Origin: Actinotignum sanguinis
Lineage (GTDB): Bacteria > Actinomycetota > Actinomycetes > Actinomycetales > Actinomycetaceae
Length of the DNA stretch: 64,000 nucleotides
NCBI RefSeq assembly: GCF_003957255.1
Contig: NZ_QDIE01000002.1
Location: forward strand, 62,001-126,000
Direction: 5' to 3'
This document shows, piece by piece, positions 1 through 7,791 of the stretch. A program made the translations under genes and the position numbers. Each line of letters starts with the position of its first letter. The stretch's first letter is position 1. A model generated the notes under the pieces. That model had not been told where the DNA came from, made no database searches, and worked only from the letters and a program-made list of their open reading frames with translations.

Positions 1-235
1 AGTGGCGTACGCACACCCGCCCCAGGTGTACAACGCCCTCATCGGTTGCGTATACCCGCGCGGTTCCGAGTGCTTCACCCGCTGTGTTTTCGACGACGAC
101 GTGGTGGGCGCGTTCGTCTATATCGTCAAGTTCTTCTTCCAGCAGCACGCCCTGCTCCCCGCAAAAGACTTCGATGCGGAGGGCGCGCGCCCGCTCCAGG
201 TCTCCCTCGCGGCAACGTAGCTGCGCCGTCGTCAT
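1..235 (-). CDS. GNAT-family N-acetyltransferase, C-terminus cut by window edge
   Basis: Seventy-eight codons are visible on the minus strand before the window ends. The N-terminal translation (MTTAQLRCREGDLERARALR, then VFCGEQGV and later LGTARV and GRVCVR) has the look of a GNAT acetyltransferase of the ElaA/YjcF kind, in which the conserved acetyl-CoA loop would follow the LGRVCV strand. The ATG overlaps the stop of the upstream pseudouridine synthase as ATGA, so translation is probably coupled. In related actinobacteria such a gene often sits between the lspA-rluD pair and dnaE. Substrate unknown. The start contains one copy of the dispersed ACGACGGCGC word. Confidence 0.75.
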   Translation of the reverse strand, partial: MTTAQLRCREGDLERARALRIEVFCGEQGVLLEEELDDIDERAHHVVVENTAGEALGTARVYATDEGVVHLGRVCVRH

Positions 236-1152
236 GAAAAAACTCCCGCTCGCATACGTTCGAGCGCGGTGGCGAGATCCGCCGGGTAGGGGGCCTCGAA
301 TTCGCGCCAGCTGCCGTCCGGGTGTTCGAAGCCGAGATGGGTGGCGTGCAGCCACTGGCGGGTCAGACCGAGCGTTTCGCTCAGCCCCGGATCGGCCCCG
401 TAGGTGGCATCGCCCACGCAGGGGTGGCCGAGGGCCGACATATGCACCCGAATCTGGTGGGTGCGTCCCGTTTCCAGGTGAACCTGGAGGAGGCTACCTC
501 CGGCCATCGCTTCGAGGGTGTCATAGTGCGTGACGGAATGGCGCCCATCCGCGCGCACCCCCATTTTCCACTGGTGGCGCGGATCGCGCCCGATAGGGGC
601 ATCTACGGTACCGGAAAGCGGGTCGGGATGCCCTTGGACGAGGGCATGATAGATTTTTTCCGGAACGCGCTGACGGAACTCATCCTTGAGCAGCACGTAG
701 GCGCGTTCGGATTTGGCCACCACCATACACCCGGAGGTTCCCACATCTAAGCGATGCACAATCCCCTTGCGTTCGGCCGGGCCGTAGGCGGAGAGTTGCA
801 CCCCGGCGTTCATAAGAGCGCCCAGGACGTCCGGGCCGGTGAAGTTGAGGGAAGGGTGGGCGGCCAGACCTGCCGGTTTATCCACCACCACGAGATCCCC
901 ATCCTCGTAGAGGATGGGGATGGTGACGTCGCCCCCGCGCGGGGCAACGGTGCGCGGGGTTGGGATATTGATTTCTAGAATGCTCTGCGCGCGCAGCCGA
1001 ACTGATTTCGCCACCGGGTTACCGTCCAGGAGCACGTCCCCGGTATCGATCAGGCGCTGTACTTCGGCGCGCGAAAGGCCGGTGAGACGCGCGATAGCGG
1101 CATCAATGCGTGCGTCGGTGAATTCTTCCGTGACCGGATAGGTCCGCCACAT
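232..1152 (-). CDS. rluD: RluA/RluD-family 23S rRNA or tRNA pseudouridine synthase
   Basis: The predicted protein has 306 residues, normal for RluD. An N-terminal S4 RNA-binding domain covers about residues 10-65. The catalytic motif HRLDVGTSG is at 133-141, with Asp136 expected to attack the uridine. The RTHQIRVH motif follows in the C-terminal half. The enzyme isomerises uridine to pseudouridine in structured RNA; whether the target is helix 69 of 23S rRNA cannot be told from sequence alone. The start at MWRTYPV was chosen because the frame before it runs into lspA; it leaves one base between the lspA stop and this ATG. It ends inside the start codon of the downstream GNAT gene. Confidence 0.9.
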   Translation of the reverse strand: MWRTYPVTEEFTDARIDAAIARLTGLSRAEVQRLIDTGDVLLDGNPVAKSVRLRAQSILEINIPTPRTVAPRGGDVTIPILYEDGDLVVVDKPAGLAAHPSLNFTGPDVLGALMNAGVQLSAYGPAERKGIVHRLDVGTSGCMVVAKSERAYVLLKDEFRQRVPEKIYHALVQGHPDPLSGTVDAPIGRDPRHQWKMGVRADGRHSVTHYDTLEAMAGGSLLQVHLETGRTHQIRVHMSALGHPCVGDATYGADPGLSETLGLTRQWLHATHLGFEHPDGSWREFEAPYPADLATALERMRAGVFS

Positions 1153-1153
1153 G

Positions 1154-1762
1154 CTAGTCGCCTCGCTCGGGGCTACCCGGTGCGGGCACAGAATCTGATG
1201 GACGCACCGCATCTGCCGACCGGGAAACTGGAAGCGCTCCGGTATCCGCAGTCGCGCCAGAATCCGCTGATTCCGAAGCTGCGCCGTCGTTCATCAAGAA
1301 CGCTACCGCGATCATGATCACGGCCCCGGCCACCAGCGCAATATCGGCCACGTTCCCTACGAACCAGTCGAAGTAGGCGATGAAATCGACCACGTGCCCG
1401 GCGAAACCGCCCGGTTCGAAGAAGATACGGTCGATGAGGTTACCGGCCGCGCCACCCCACATGAGGGCAAGACCGACACCAATCCACCGGTGACGTACCC
1501 GCGCCGCGAGGGCGGGGAAGACCGCGAGCACCACAACCAGCGCGATGACGGTGATAACGCGGGTGGAATTTGCCCCCAGAGAGAATGCTGCACCCGGGTT
1601 AAAGACCAGGTGCAGCCCGAGGGCATCCCCCACAATGGCGATACGCTCCGTTTGGCTGAGGTTAGCGATGGCCCACTGCTTCGTGAGTTGGTCGATGGCC
1701 ACAACGGCCAGCGCCCCCACGAGGATGAGGAACCACGAGGTGCTTCGCCTCACCATACGCAC
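1154..1762 (-). CDS. lspA: Lipoprotein signal peptidase (signal peptidase II)
   Basis: Membrane aspartyl protease that removes the signal peptide from diacylated prolipoproteins. It has four predicted hydrophobic segments. The conserved NPGAAFSLG motif is at 55-63, and the catalytic aspartates are Asp111 (NLIDR) and Asp140 (NVADIAL). The protein is 202 residues, longer than the usual 160-170, because of a hydrophilic Ala/Ser-rich tail after residue 157. That tail begins with NDGAAS, encoded by one copy of the dispersed ACGACGGCGC word. The frame starts with GTG overlapping the divIVA stop as TAGTG; an ATG two codons later (1756) is an equal alternative. It is co-transcribed with divIVA and the pseudouridine synthase. 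Confidence 0.95.
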   Translation of the reverse strand: MRMVRRSTSWFLILVGALAVVAIDQLTKQWAIANLSQTERIAIVGDALGLHLVFNPGAAFSLGANSTRVITVIALVVVLAVFPALAARVRHRWIGVGLALMWGGAAGNLIDRIFFEPGGFAGHVVDFIAYFDWFVGNVADIALVAGAVIMIAVAFLMNDGAASESADSGATADTGALPVSRSADAVRPSDSVPAPGSPERGD

Positions 1763-2343
1763 TAGTTACGAGCTTCGGGTTCCTGCGCGCCAGAATCGAC
1801 GTTGGCGAGCAGCGTCTCGAGGTAGCTGTGCAGCCGCGTGCGGTAATCACGCTCGAAGTCACGCAGCTCGGAGATCTTGCGCTCCACCAAACCGCGTTCC
1901 TGCTCCAGCTGGGCCAGCGTGCGGTTGGACTGAGCTTCGGCATCCTCGATGATCTTGGCGCTGCGGGTTTCCGCATCCTGGATCTTCTGAGCTTTCTCAG
2001 TTTCACCGCGGGCCACGAGTTCTTCGTAGGTCTGCTGTGCCATCTGGAGCACGGCAGCCGCCTGTTCCCCAACGGTACCGGTGGGCTGAGCGAAGGACGC
2101 GGTGGTTGTGGCCTGGTCCGGCGCTGCGGGTTCTTCACCCGAACCGTTCTGGAGTTCGGTCACGCGCGCTTCGGCGACGGTGGCGCGATTCTCCGCTTCC
2201 TGAAGCTGCTTCGACAGATCGACGATGGTTTCGTAGATCGCGTCAAGGAATTCGTCGACCTGTACCTCGTCGTAACCGGTCTCCGCGGTTTCCGGGCGCT
2301 TAAAGCGGACATCCATGACATCCTGTGCCGTGAGCATTGCCAT
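1762..2343 (-). CDS. divIVA: DivIVA/Wag31 polar growth protein
   Basis: Cytoskeletal coiled-coil protein that marks negatively curved membrane and directs polar wall growth in actinobacteria. The N-terminal lipid-binding DivIVA domain is clear (MLTAQDVMDVRFKRP, then YDEVQVDEFLD at about 24-34). It is followed by coiled coil at about 35-60 and again at about 105-185, separated by a Gly/Pro/Ala-rich linker. Length 193 is near the short end of the family. The start at 2343 has a good ribosome site (GAGGTGAG, five bases upstream). The 96 bp before it contain an imperfect tandem repeat (2369-2406), so the gene may have its own promoter within the division cluster. Confidence 0.95.
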   Translation of the reverse strand: MAMLTAQDVMDVRFKRPETAETGYDEVQVDEFLDAIYETIVDLSKQLQEAENRATVAEARVTELQNGSGEEPAAPDQATTTASFAQPTGTVGEQAAAVLQMAQQTYEELVARGETEKAQKIQDAETRSAKIIEDAEAQSNRTLAQLEQERGLVERKISELRDFERDYRTRLHSYLETLLANVDSGAQEPEARN

Positions 2344-2368
2344 TTCTCACCTCAAGTAGTGTAACGAA

Positions 2369-2406
2369 ACTGTGTTAAGAGCACGTGACTGTGTTATGAG
2401 CACACG
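2369..2406. repeat. Imperfect 19-bp tandem repeat upstream of divIVA
   Basis: Two copies of a 19-bp unit lie head to tail (2369-2387 and 2388-2406) between yggT and divIVA. Read on the minus strand the shared part is GTGCTC(A/T)TAACACAGT. The copies differ at a few positions only. They lie 26-63 bp upstream of the divIVA start, where an operator would be expected. No known regulator site was recognised. Confidence 0.7.
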
Positions 2407-2439
2407 GCTCTCGGATAAAGCCTACCTCATCTGGGCGAA

Positions 2440-2733
2440 CTACGAGACAAAGATACGTAAAATTATCCCGTTGAGGATTTGAAGCACGATAAAAACAACG
2501 ATGAAACCGATGTCAATCGCGATACCTCCGAGCCGCAAGGGCGGGATAATTTTGCGCACCAGATTAAGAATCGGGTCCGTCAGCGCGTAGACAATATTAA
2601 CGATAACGAGAAGGGCGCCACTGGGGCGCCAATCACGCGCCGCAATGGTTACTAGATCAATAATCACCCGCGCGAGCAGCACCAAAAGGTAGATGCTGAT
2701 GAGGGTGGAAAGGATAATTCCAACTACTGCCAT
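2440..2733 (-). CDS. yggT: YggT-family membrane protein
   Basis: Small hydrophobic protein of 97 residues with three predicted membrane segments (about residues 2-25, 38-60 and 70-95). The central TDPILNLVRKIIPPL, before the GGIAIDIG segment, is the family signature. YggT-type proteins are common between sepF and divIVA in actinobacteria and are thought to act in envelope or division processes, but no activity is established. The ATG overlaps the sepF stop by one base (TAATG), indicating coupling. Confidence 0.9.
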   Translation of the reverse strand: MAVVGIILSTLISIYLLVLLARVIIDLVTIAARDWRPSGALLVIVNIVYALTDPILNLVRKIIPPLRLGGIAIDIGFIVVFIVLQILNGIILRIFVS

Positions 2734-3146
2734 TAGAACGAATCGCGCGACTCCGGGCGCTGGTTTTCCATACGAACGGTACGCGGGGTCATGAGCAGGA
2801 CATCTGCGGAAATCTTATTGAGATCCCCGTGCAGCCCGAAGCAGATCCCGGTGGCGAAGTCAACAATGCGATTACGCGCAATATCGTCAGCTTCGGCCAG
2901 GTTGATAATGACGGGCAGGCCGTCACGGAACTGTTCCGCGAAGCCCCGTACCTCCGTGAAGGAACGCGGTTTCGCGGTGATGATCCGGGCGATATCCACG
3001 GGCTGCTCCACAGCGTGAATTTCGCTGACGGGGCTTTCCGGTTCCGCCTCGTAATCATCTTCGTAGTAATCGGCGTCGTCCTGGTAATCCAGGTACTCGT
3101 CGTCGTTAAGCGTTGCCTTAGAGACAAAACGCTGGAACATTCCCAT
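2733..3146 (-). CDS. sepF: Cell division protein SepF
   Basis: Membrane-anchoring and bundling partner of FtsZ; in actinobacteria it replaces FtsA. The protein has a short N-terminal amphipathic region (MGMFQRFVSKA), an acidic Asp/Glu/Tyr-rich linker (about 15-45) and the conserved SepF core from about residue 55 (ARIITAKPRSF, then INLAEADDIARNRIVDF and the C-terminal TVRMENQ). The ATG at 3146 was preferred over a TTG three codons upstream because AAGGG lies nine bases before it. It is 34 bp downstream of pgeF. The YggS/YlmE gene that often lies between pgeF and sepF is absent. Confidence 0.93.
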   Translation of the reverse strand: MGMFQRFVSKATLNDDEYLDYQDDADYYEDDYEAEPESPVSEIHAVEQPVDIARIITAKPRSFTEVRGFAEQFRDGLPVIINLAEADDIARNRIVDFATGICFGLHGDLNKISADVLLMTPRTVRMENQRPESRDSF

Positions 3147-3180
3147 AGCAGCCAACCCTTCTCACTGTTCTCGTTTTACG

Positions 3181-4002
3181 TTAGGCGACACGCCCGGCCT
3201 TGTCAGCACGGCGCGCCGCGGGCGCGTTACGGTCCACCGCGAGCACTCCAGCAAAACGGCCGGTGCGCGATGCACGGCGGTAGGAATAAAAATCGGTATC
3301 TTCACGGGTGCACTGAGAACTGACGTGGATCTCACGTACCCCGACGGCGCGCAGCTGAGCGCTGAGCCCGGCCGCGATATCAAGGGAGGGAGTGCCCCAG
3401 GCGGTGCGCCCGGCAGCTTCGGGAACGCTCGCGGCAACGCTGGCCTGAAGTTCCTCGGGCACTTCATAGCAGCGCCCACAAATGGACGGGCCGAGGTAGG
3501 CGATGAGGTGCTCCGGCCCGAGGGCGCGCGCGGCGGCCGGCCCGATACCGGCCTCCAGTCCGCGCCGCCCCACGTGCACGGCAGCCCCGGCAAGGCGATC
3601 ACGCGCCACTAGGAGCAAGGGGAGGCAATCGGCCACCATGACTACCGCAGCAGCAGCAGCACCTCTCGGCACCGGTGCGGTGCCCGAGCTACGCGGAATG
3701 TCAATGAGGAGGCCGTCGGTGCCGGGGGCCACGAAGGTACCGGCGGAAGTCAGAACGCCGGCATCTTCAAGGTGGTCCCCGTGCACCTGGTCCATATAGA
3801 CGGGGCGCTGCCCGATGTGCTCTGCCAGAAGAGCCCGGTTACGCTCCACGTCCGCGGGGTCATCCCCCACGTGGTGGGCCACATTGAGGCCCGCAAAAGG
3901 AGCGCGGGATACCCCGCCCGCGCGGGATGTGAATCCCGCCCGGATGCGACCACCGGGCACGGAGATATCCGCTACCCACTCCACCAGAGCGTTACGAGTC
4001 AT
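3181..4002 (-). CDS. pgeF: PgeF/YfiH family purine nucleoside phosphorylase-like (DUF152, polyphenol oxidase)
   Basis: A 273-residue member of the YfiH/YlmD family, which cleaves or deaminates purine nucleosides, and in E. coli (PgeF) edits peptidoglycan precursors carrying L-Ser. Family motifs are visible in order: DQVHGD, ADCLPLLL, HVGRRGLEAG with the metal-binding His, GPSICGRCYEV with the metal Cys, and C-terminal CTREDTDFYSYRR followed by TGR. The neighbouring ftsZ and sepF match the usual ylm context. It lies 105 bp downstream of ftsZ, the widest gap inside this part of the cluster; that gap has short TCTCTTAG direct repeats but no gene. Confidence 0.88.
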   Translation of the reverse strand: MTRNALVEWVADISVPGGRIRAGFTSRAGGVSRAPFAGLNVAHHVGDDPADVERNRALLAEHIGQRPVYMDQVHGDHLEDAGVLTSAGTFVAPGTDGLLIDIPRSSGTAPVPRGAAAAAVVMVADCLPLLLVARDRLAGAAVHVGRRGLEAGIGPAAARALGPEHLIAYLGPSICGRCYEVPEELQASVAASVPEAAGRTAWGTPSLDIAAGLSAQLRAVGVREIHVSSQCTREDTDFYSYRRASRTGRFAGVLAVDRNAPAARRADKAGRVA

Positions 4003-4107
4003 TACTGCCTGAGTTTTCCTATGCGCTGCGTTTCCCGTAGATCTCTTAGATCTCTTAGCTTTTTGGCTCTCTTAGTTCCCCGCCCGCGTAGTTCCCTCGA
4101 AATCCCT

Positions 4108-5319
4108 TTAGTTTTCCTCGAAAAGGAAGGAGGGAATATCCAGATCGGAACGTTGCGGTTCTTCCACCCGCGGCGGGATGGCGCGGTGAGTTCCCGGGCG
4201 CTGCGGTACTGCCTGCGCTTCAGACTGGGCCGCCTGATAGGCCGGGCTGGCCACCGGGTGCGCCGGGCTGGCCACCGCTTCGACTTCCGGTTCAGCTTCG
4301 ACCGGGGCCAGGTCCTCGATCGGCTCGACGGTATCGTGGCCAGCCGGAACGCCGTCCATCTGCAGCAGGTGATCACGCGCTTCATCGAAGCCCGCGGCGA
4401 TAACGGTCACGCGCACCTCATCACCGAGCGATTCGTCGATAATCTGGCCGACGATAATATTCGCGTTCGGATCCACCGCTTCCTTGACCATCTTGGAGGC
4501 GGAGGCAAGCTCCTTCATACCGAAGTCCGCGCCGGCCAGGAAGGAAATAAGCACGCCGTGCGCCCCGTCAATAGAGGCTTCCAGCAGCGGGGAGGAGATG
4601 GCGCTTTCGGTGGCGCGCACCGCACGATCTTCCCCGGAGGCCGAGCCGATACCCATGAGTGCGGTACCCGCGTCCTTCATAATGGCCTTGACATCCGCGA
4701 AGTCGAGGTTGACCAGGCCCGGAATGGTAATGAGGTCAGAAATTCCCTTGACGCCTGAGCGCAGCACCTCATCAGCGAGATGGTAGGCCTCAATAATGGT
4801 GAGGTCTTCTTCGGCGATCTCCAGGAGGCGATCATTTGGGATAACAATGAGGGTATCCACCGCTTGGCGCAGTTCTGCGATACCCATGGAGGCGTTATTG
4901 GCGCGCTGAGCGCCTTCAAATTCAAAGGGACGAGTAACGACGCCGACAGTCAGCGCTCCCAGATCCCGAGCCACCTTGGCAACCACGGGGGCGGCACCGG
5001 TGCCGGTTCCCCCACCTTCACCAGCGGTGACGAACACCATATCCGCACCTTCAAGGGCACTTTGGATAACTTCCACGTTTTCTTCCGCGGCGCGCTTACC
5101 CACCGAGGGATCCGCACCCGCGCCCAGGCCCTTGGAAACCTCGCGACCAATATCAAGTTTGGTTTCCGCTTCGGATTTCACCAGGGACTGTCCGTCGGTA
5201 TTAACGGCAATAAATTCCACACCGGCAAGTCCGTCTTGAATCATGCGATCAACGGCATTGACACCGCCCCCGCCGACCCCGATGACTTTGATATTGGCGG
5301 CGTTATTAACTACGGCCAT
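4108..5319 (-). CDS. ftsZ: Cell division GTPase FtsZ
   Basis: Tubulin homologue that forms the Z ring. The nucleotide-binding core is complete: [17 protein letters not shown] at the N-terminus, the GTP loop [13 protein letters not shown] near residue 105, and the T7 loop [11 protein letters not shown] near 205. A Glu/Pro/Ala-rich linker of about 60 residues leads to the conserved C-terminal peptide [12 protein letters not shown], the docking site for SepF and other partners. Length 403 is normal. The start has a strong ribosome site (GGAGGAAAG). It is separated from ftsQ by 229 bp holding a promoter, repeated boxes and a perfect leader palindrome, so it is likely expressed partly independently of the mur genes. 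Confidence 0.98.
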   Translation of the reverse strand: MAVVNNAANIKVIGVGGGGVNAVDRMIQDGLAGVEFIAVNTDGQSLVKSEAETKLDIGREVSKGLGAGADPSVGKRAAEENVEVIQSALEGADMVFVTAGEGGGTGTGAAPVVAKVARDLGALTVGVVTRPFEFEGAQRANNASMGIAELRQAVDTLIVIPNDRLLEIAEEDLTIIEAYHLADEVLRSGVKGISDLITIPGLVNLDFADVKAIMKDAGTALMGIGSASGEDRAVRATESAISSPLLEASIDGAHGVLISFLAGADFGMKELASASKMVKEAVDPNANIIVGQIIDESLGDEVRVTVIAAGFDEARDHLLQMDGVPAGHDTVEPIEDLAPVEAEPEVEAVASPAHPVASPAYQAAQSEAQAVPQRPGTHRAIPPRVEEPQRSDLDIPSFLFEEN

Positions 5320-5333
5320 GAGCTTTCCTCCCG

Positions 5334-5356
5334 AACCTCAAGTAAAACTTGAGGTT
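5334..5356 (-). promoter_or_regulatory. Perfect 10-bp-arm palindrome in the ftsZ leader
   Basis: AACCTCAAGT and ACTTGAGGTT flank a three-base spacer, ending 14 bp before the ftsZ ATG and touching its ribosome site. On the ftsZ transcript it can fold into a hairpin just upstream of GGAGGAAAG. On the opposite strand it is followed by a short T run, so it could instead stop antisense transcripts. Operator, RNA hairpin and terminator are all possible. Confidence 0.6.
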
Positions 5357-5378
5357 TTTCGTTCCTGACTTCGCGGAC

Positions 5379-5407
5379 AAGATAGTAGGCGAATGACAAC
5401 GGTGCAA
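5379..5407 (-). promoter_or_regulatory. Candidate sigma-A-type promoter of ftsZ
   Basis: On the minus strand TTGCAC (5407-5402) and TATCTT (5384-5379) are separated by exactly 17 bp. The predicted transcript would start near 5372 and carry a leader of about 53 nt containing the palindrome at 5334-5356. One AACGGTGC box (5398-5405) overlaps the -35 element. No mapping data are available. Confidence 0.5.
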
Positions 5408-5528
5408 TTCCCCGCGCTGGTGTGTTGCGAAGTGATCTGCGCTACTGTGCCGAAATCTGGTCAAACGGTGCAGAAATCGCACGGAACGGTGCGAATGGCG
5501 CGGACGGGGCGGCGGCGTGGAACGGTGC
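5398..5528. repeat. Four AACGGTGC boxes in the ftsQ-ftsZ gap
   Basis: The octamer AACGGTGC occurs at 5398-5405, 5464-5471, 5485-5492 and 5521-5528, all in the same orientation. The first overlaps the candidate ftsZ -35 element. By chance such an octamer would be expected about once or twice in several kilobases, so four in 131 bp is notable. The third copy begins the 31-bp repeat at 5485-5515. Confidence 0.6.
5485..5515 (+). repeat. 31-bp repeat, intergenic copy (matches ftsK 42623-42653)
   Basis: Bases 5485-5515, from AACGGTGCGAATGG to GGGGCGGCGG, match the reverse complement of 42623-42653 inside the ftsK linker without a mismatch, and diverge immediately on both sides. A 16-bp part (ATGGCGCGGACGGGGC) also occurs in murF at 13386-13401. 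The copy here is non-coding, so the match cannot come from protein conservation. Confidence 0.75.
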
Positions 5529-5548
5529 GATAGCCGGTTGGTTCAGGA

Positions 5549-6439
5549 TTAATGAACGACGACGGCGGTGGGCTCTGACACGTCGTACACCTGGCCGGGA
5601 ACGGTGATCACGGTGGCCAGTGCTGCTGCTTTGAGGTCGGAACGCTGAGCATCACCCCAGATCACCTTCTGCCCGGAGGTGAGATCGAGCCCTACCCGCC
5701 CGCTATCGCTCACCGATACCCCGGCTACCTGGGCACGAACATCGTCTTTGAGACTGGAGAGGACATCGAGGGCGATACGGATTCCCGGACCATCGTTCCC
5801 GTCCTCGGAGCGGGTGGCCGGCCCTGGCGTGAGACTTACTCGCGGGAGGCTTGCTTCCACCTCGGGGAGAACCGGGAAACTCACGCCGTCCCGATCCATA
5901 GCCGAGCACGATCCTTTGTCCATCAGGCAGGCTACCGGCTCGCGTACGGTGAGGGTGACCTCCAGTCCGTGGAGGTAGCTGCGGCGTAGTTGCGCTTCCT
6001 TGATGGGCGGAAATTGCTCGCTTAGTTCGGTGGCGAGAGCTTCGGTATCCAGGCGTGGGAGCGGAATCCCGGAGCGTTCCGCGAGGGCGGCGGTGACGTC
6101 TTCCGCCGTCACCGCCGCGTTCGCGGGGATACCCGAGACGGTAATATCGCTGGCTCGCAAGGCCAGCAGCGGGCTAAAGAAGATTATCCAGGCCAGGGCG
6201 GCAAGCGCAGCGAATCCCGCACCGGCTACCCCGACGCGGCGCCAGCGTACTCGGCGTTTCTCGGAGGCTTTCTCTTCGAGGCGCTCGTCCAGGGATACCG
6301 TGGTGGTGCTCGCGAGGTCGGCTAGCGGGGCGTCGCCGTCGTCGTATATCACCGGAGCGGTGGTGGCGGTGGGAACATAGGTGATCTCCGCACGCGGATT
6401 AATATCGCGCGCGGAGCGACGCCGGGATGGTTCTTTCAC
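5549..6439 (-). CDS. ftsQ: Cell division protein FtsQ (POTRA domain)
   Basis: Bitopic septal protein linking FtsL and its partners with later division proteins. About 85 cytosolic residues rich in Arg and acidic residues precede one membrane helix (VGVAGAGFAALAALAWIIFF, about 89-108). The extracellular POTRA domain starts with LLALRASDITVSGI and continues with LEVTLTVREPVACL; the beta domain follows. Length 296 is typical. The ATG overlaps the murC stop as ATGA. The gene ends the mur part of the cluster; the next gene, ftsZ, has its own control region. Confidence 0.9.
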   Translation of the reverse strand: MKEPSRRRSARDINPRAEITYVPTATTAPVIYDDGDAPLADLASTTTVSLDERLEEKASEKRRVRWRRVGVAGAGFAALAALAWIIFFSPLLALRASDITVSGIPANAAVTAEDVTAALAERSGIPLPRLDTEALATELSEQFPPIKEAQLRRSYLHGLEVTLTVREPVACLMDKGSCSAMDRDGVSFPVLPEVEASLPRVSLTPGPATRSEDGNDGPGIRIALDVLSSLKDDVRAQVAGVSVSDSGRVGLDLTSGQKVIWGDAQRSDLKAAALATVITVPGQVYDVSEPTAVVVH

Positions 6440-7791
6440 CGCGCCGTCCCCTCTCCCAGCAACGCTAGGATTTCGGGCCCCAGCGCGGTCACGTCGCCGG
6501 CACCCATGGTGAGCAGCAGGTCCCCCGGCTTCGCGCTGGCTGCGAGCACCCGGGCAGCTTCGTGTTTATCCGCAATAAAACACCCAGCGCCTCCCATGCG
6601 GGACGTGATCATATCGCCCTCGATACCGTCGAAGGGTGTTTCGCGGGCCCCGTAGACGGCGGTGACAATGGCGGTATCGGCAAGCTTGAGGGCGGTGGCG
6701 AAACGGCCCGCAAAATTGCGAGTACGCGAATACAAGTGCGGCTGGAAAAGGACGCGCACGCTCCCCGCACCGGCCTCGGTGCGGGCGGCGCGCAAAGTAG
6801 CCTCCACTTCGGTGGGATGGTGAGCATAATCATCGAAGAGGCGCACTCCCCCGACCTCACCGCGCAGCTCGAAACGCCGCCCCGTCCCGGTAAAAGCCTC
6901 CAGGCCGCGGGCGATGTCGGCCAGGCTCACGCCCAGTTCCAGGCCGGCGGCGGCTGCCCCCGCCGCATTGAGTTCGTTATGGGATCCGGGAACCTGGAGC
7001 GAGAGCGGTGCGCGCGCTTCCCCGCACCGTAGGGCTCCATCCTCGAGGGCTACATGGGACTCCGCACCGGGGAGCGGAGTGCCCCGTCCGTAGCTGACCA
7101 CCCGGATACCTTCGCGCACCGCTTGAGCACCCAGACGGGCCGCGCCGGCGTCGTCGACGCACACGATGAGGAGTCCGCCGGGAATGATGCAGCGCGCGAA
7201 TTCCGCAAAGGCTTCTTCAAAAGCTTCCCGGCTGCCGTAATGGTCGAGGTGATCGGGTTCGACATTGGTCACCACGGCAATACGAGGGCGATAGTTAAGG
7301 AAGGAAGCATCCGATTCATCGGCCTCGGCAACGAGGACCTGCCCGCTGCCCAAGTGGCCTCCGGAGCCGTGCCCGCGCACGCTCCCCCCAATCGCCCAGG
7401 ACGGTTCTTGGCCCGCTTCATCCAGTGCCACCGCCAGCATCGCCGAGGTGGTAGTTTTTCCGTGGGCGCCGGCCACCGCCACAAAATCGCGGTTCCCGCT
7501 CGCGAGGGCAAGGGCTTGGGAACGATGGATGACGCGGGCGCCGAGCTGGCGAGCCCGCGCGAGTTCCGGGTTATCTTCCCTAATGGCCGAGGATACCGCC
7601 ACGAGGGTGTCGGCGCTGATGCGTGCGGGATCCGTTCCGATCCACAGGGTGATTCCGGAATCCGCCAAGCGCTCCGTGGTGGCCGAGGCACGGGCATCGG
7701 AGCCGGTCACGGTCCAGCCCTCAGCGTGGAGCAGATCGGCGATAACGCTCATGCCCGCCCCGCCGATGCCGATGAGATGGATATGTGTCAC
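6436..7791 (-). CDS. murC: UDP-N-acetylmuramate-L-alanine ligase
   Basis: Cytosolic ATP-dependent ligase adding L-Ala to UDP-MurNAc, the first step of stem peptide synthesis. The N-terminal Rossmann-like domain has HLIGIGGAGMSVIADLL; the Mur ligase ATP loop is GAHGKTTTSAML near residue 108; DYAHHPTEV marks the central/C-terminal junction. Length 451 is normal. Its ATG overlaps the murG stop by four bases and its own stop overlaps the ftsQ start, so the three are read as one coupled unit. No murB or ddl lies beside it. Confidence 0.96.
   Translation of the reverse strand: MTHIHLIGIGGAGMSVIADLLHAEGWTVTGSDARASATTERLADSGITLWIGTDPARISADTLVAVSSAIREDNPELARARQLGARVIHRSQALALASGNRDFVAVAGAHGKTTTSAMLAVALDEAGQEPSWAIGGSVRGHGSGGHLGSGQVLVAEADESDASFLNYRPRIAVVTNVEPDHLDHYGSREAFEEAFAEFARCIIPGGLLIVCVDDAGAARLGAQAVREGIRVVSYGRGTPLPGAESHVALEDGALRCGEARAPLSLQVPGSHNELNAAGAAAAGLELGVSLADIARGLEAFTGTGRRFELRGEVGGVRLFDDYAHHPTEVEATLRAARTEAGAGSVRVLFQPHLYSRTRNFAGRFATALKLADTAIVTAVYGARETPFDGIEGDMITSRMGGAGCFIADKHEAARVLAASAKPGDLLLTMGAGDVTALGPEILALLGEGTAR

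Noticed and set aside
4020-4080. TCTCTTAG direct repeats between ftsZ and pgeF
   Set aside because: Three or four short copies in an AT-richer gap; too short and degenerate to support a function.
5422-5607. Small plus-strand protein upstream of ftsZ with Asn-Gly-Ala repeats
   Set aside because: It has no ribosome site, overlaps the ftsQ end and derives from the GC-rich repeat; regulatory DNA is the better reading.
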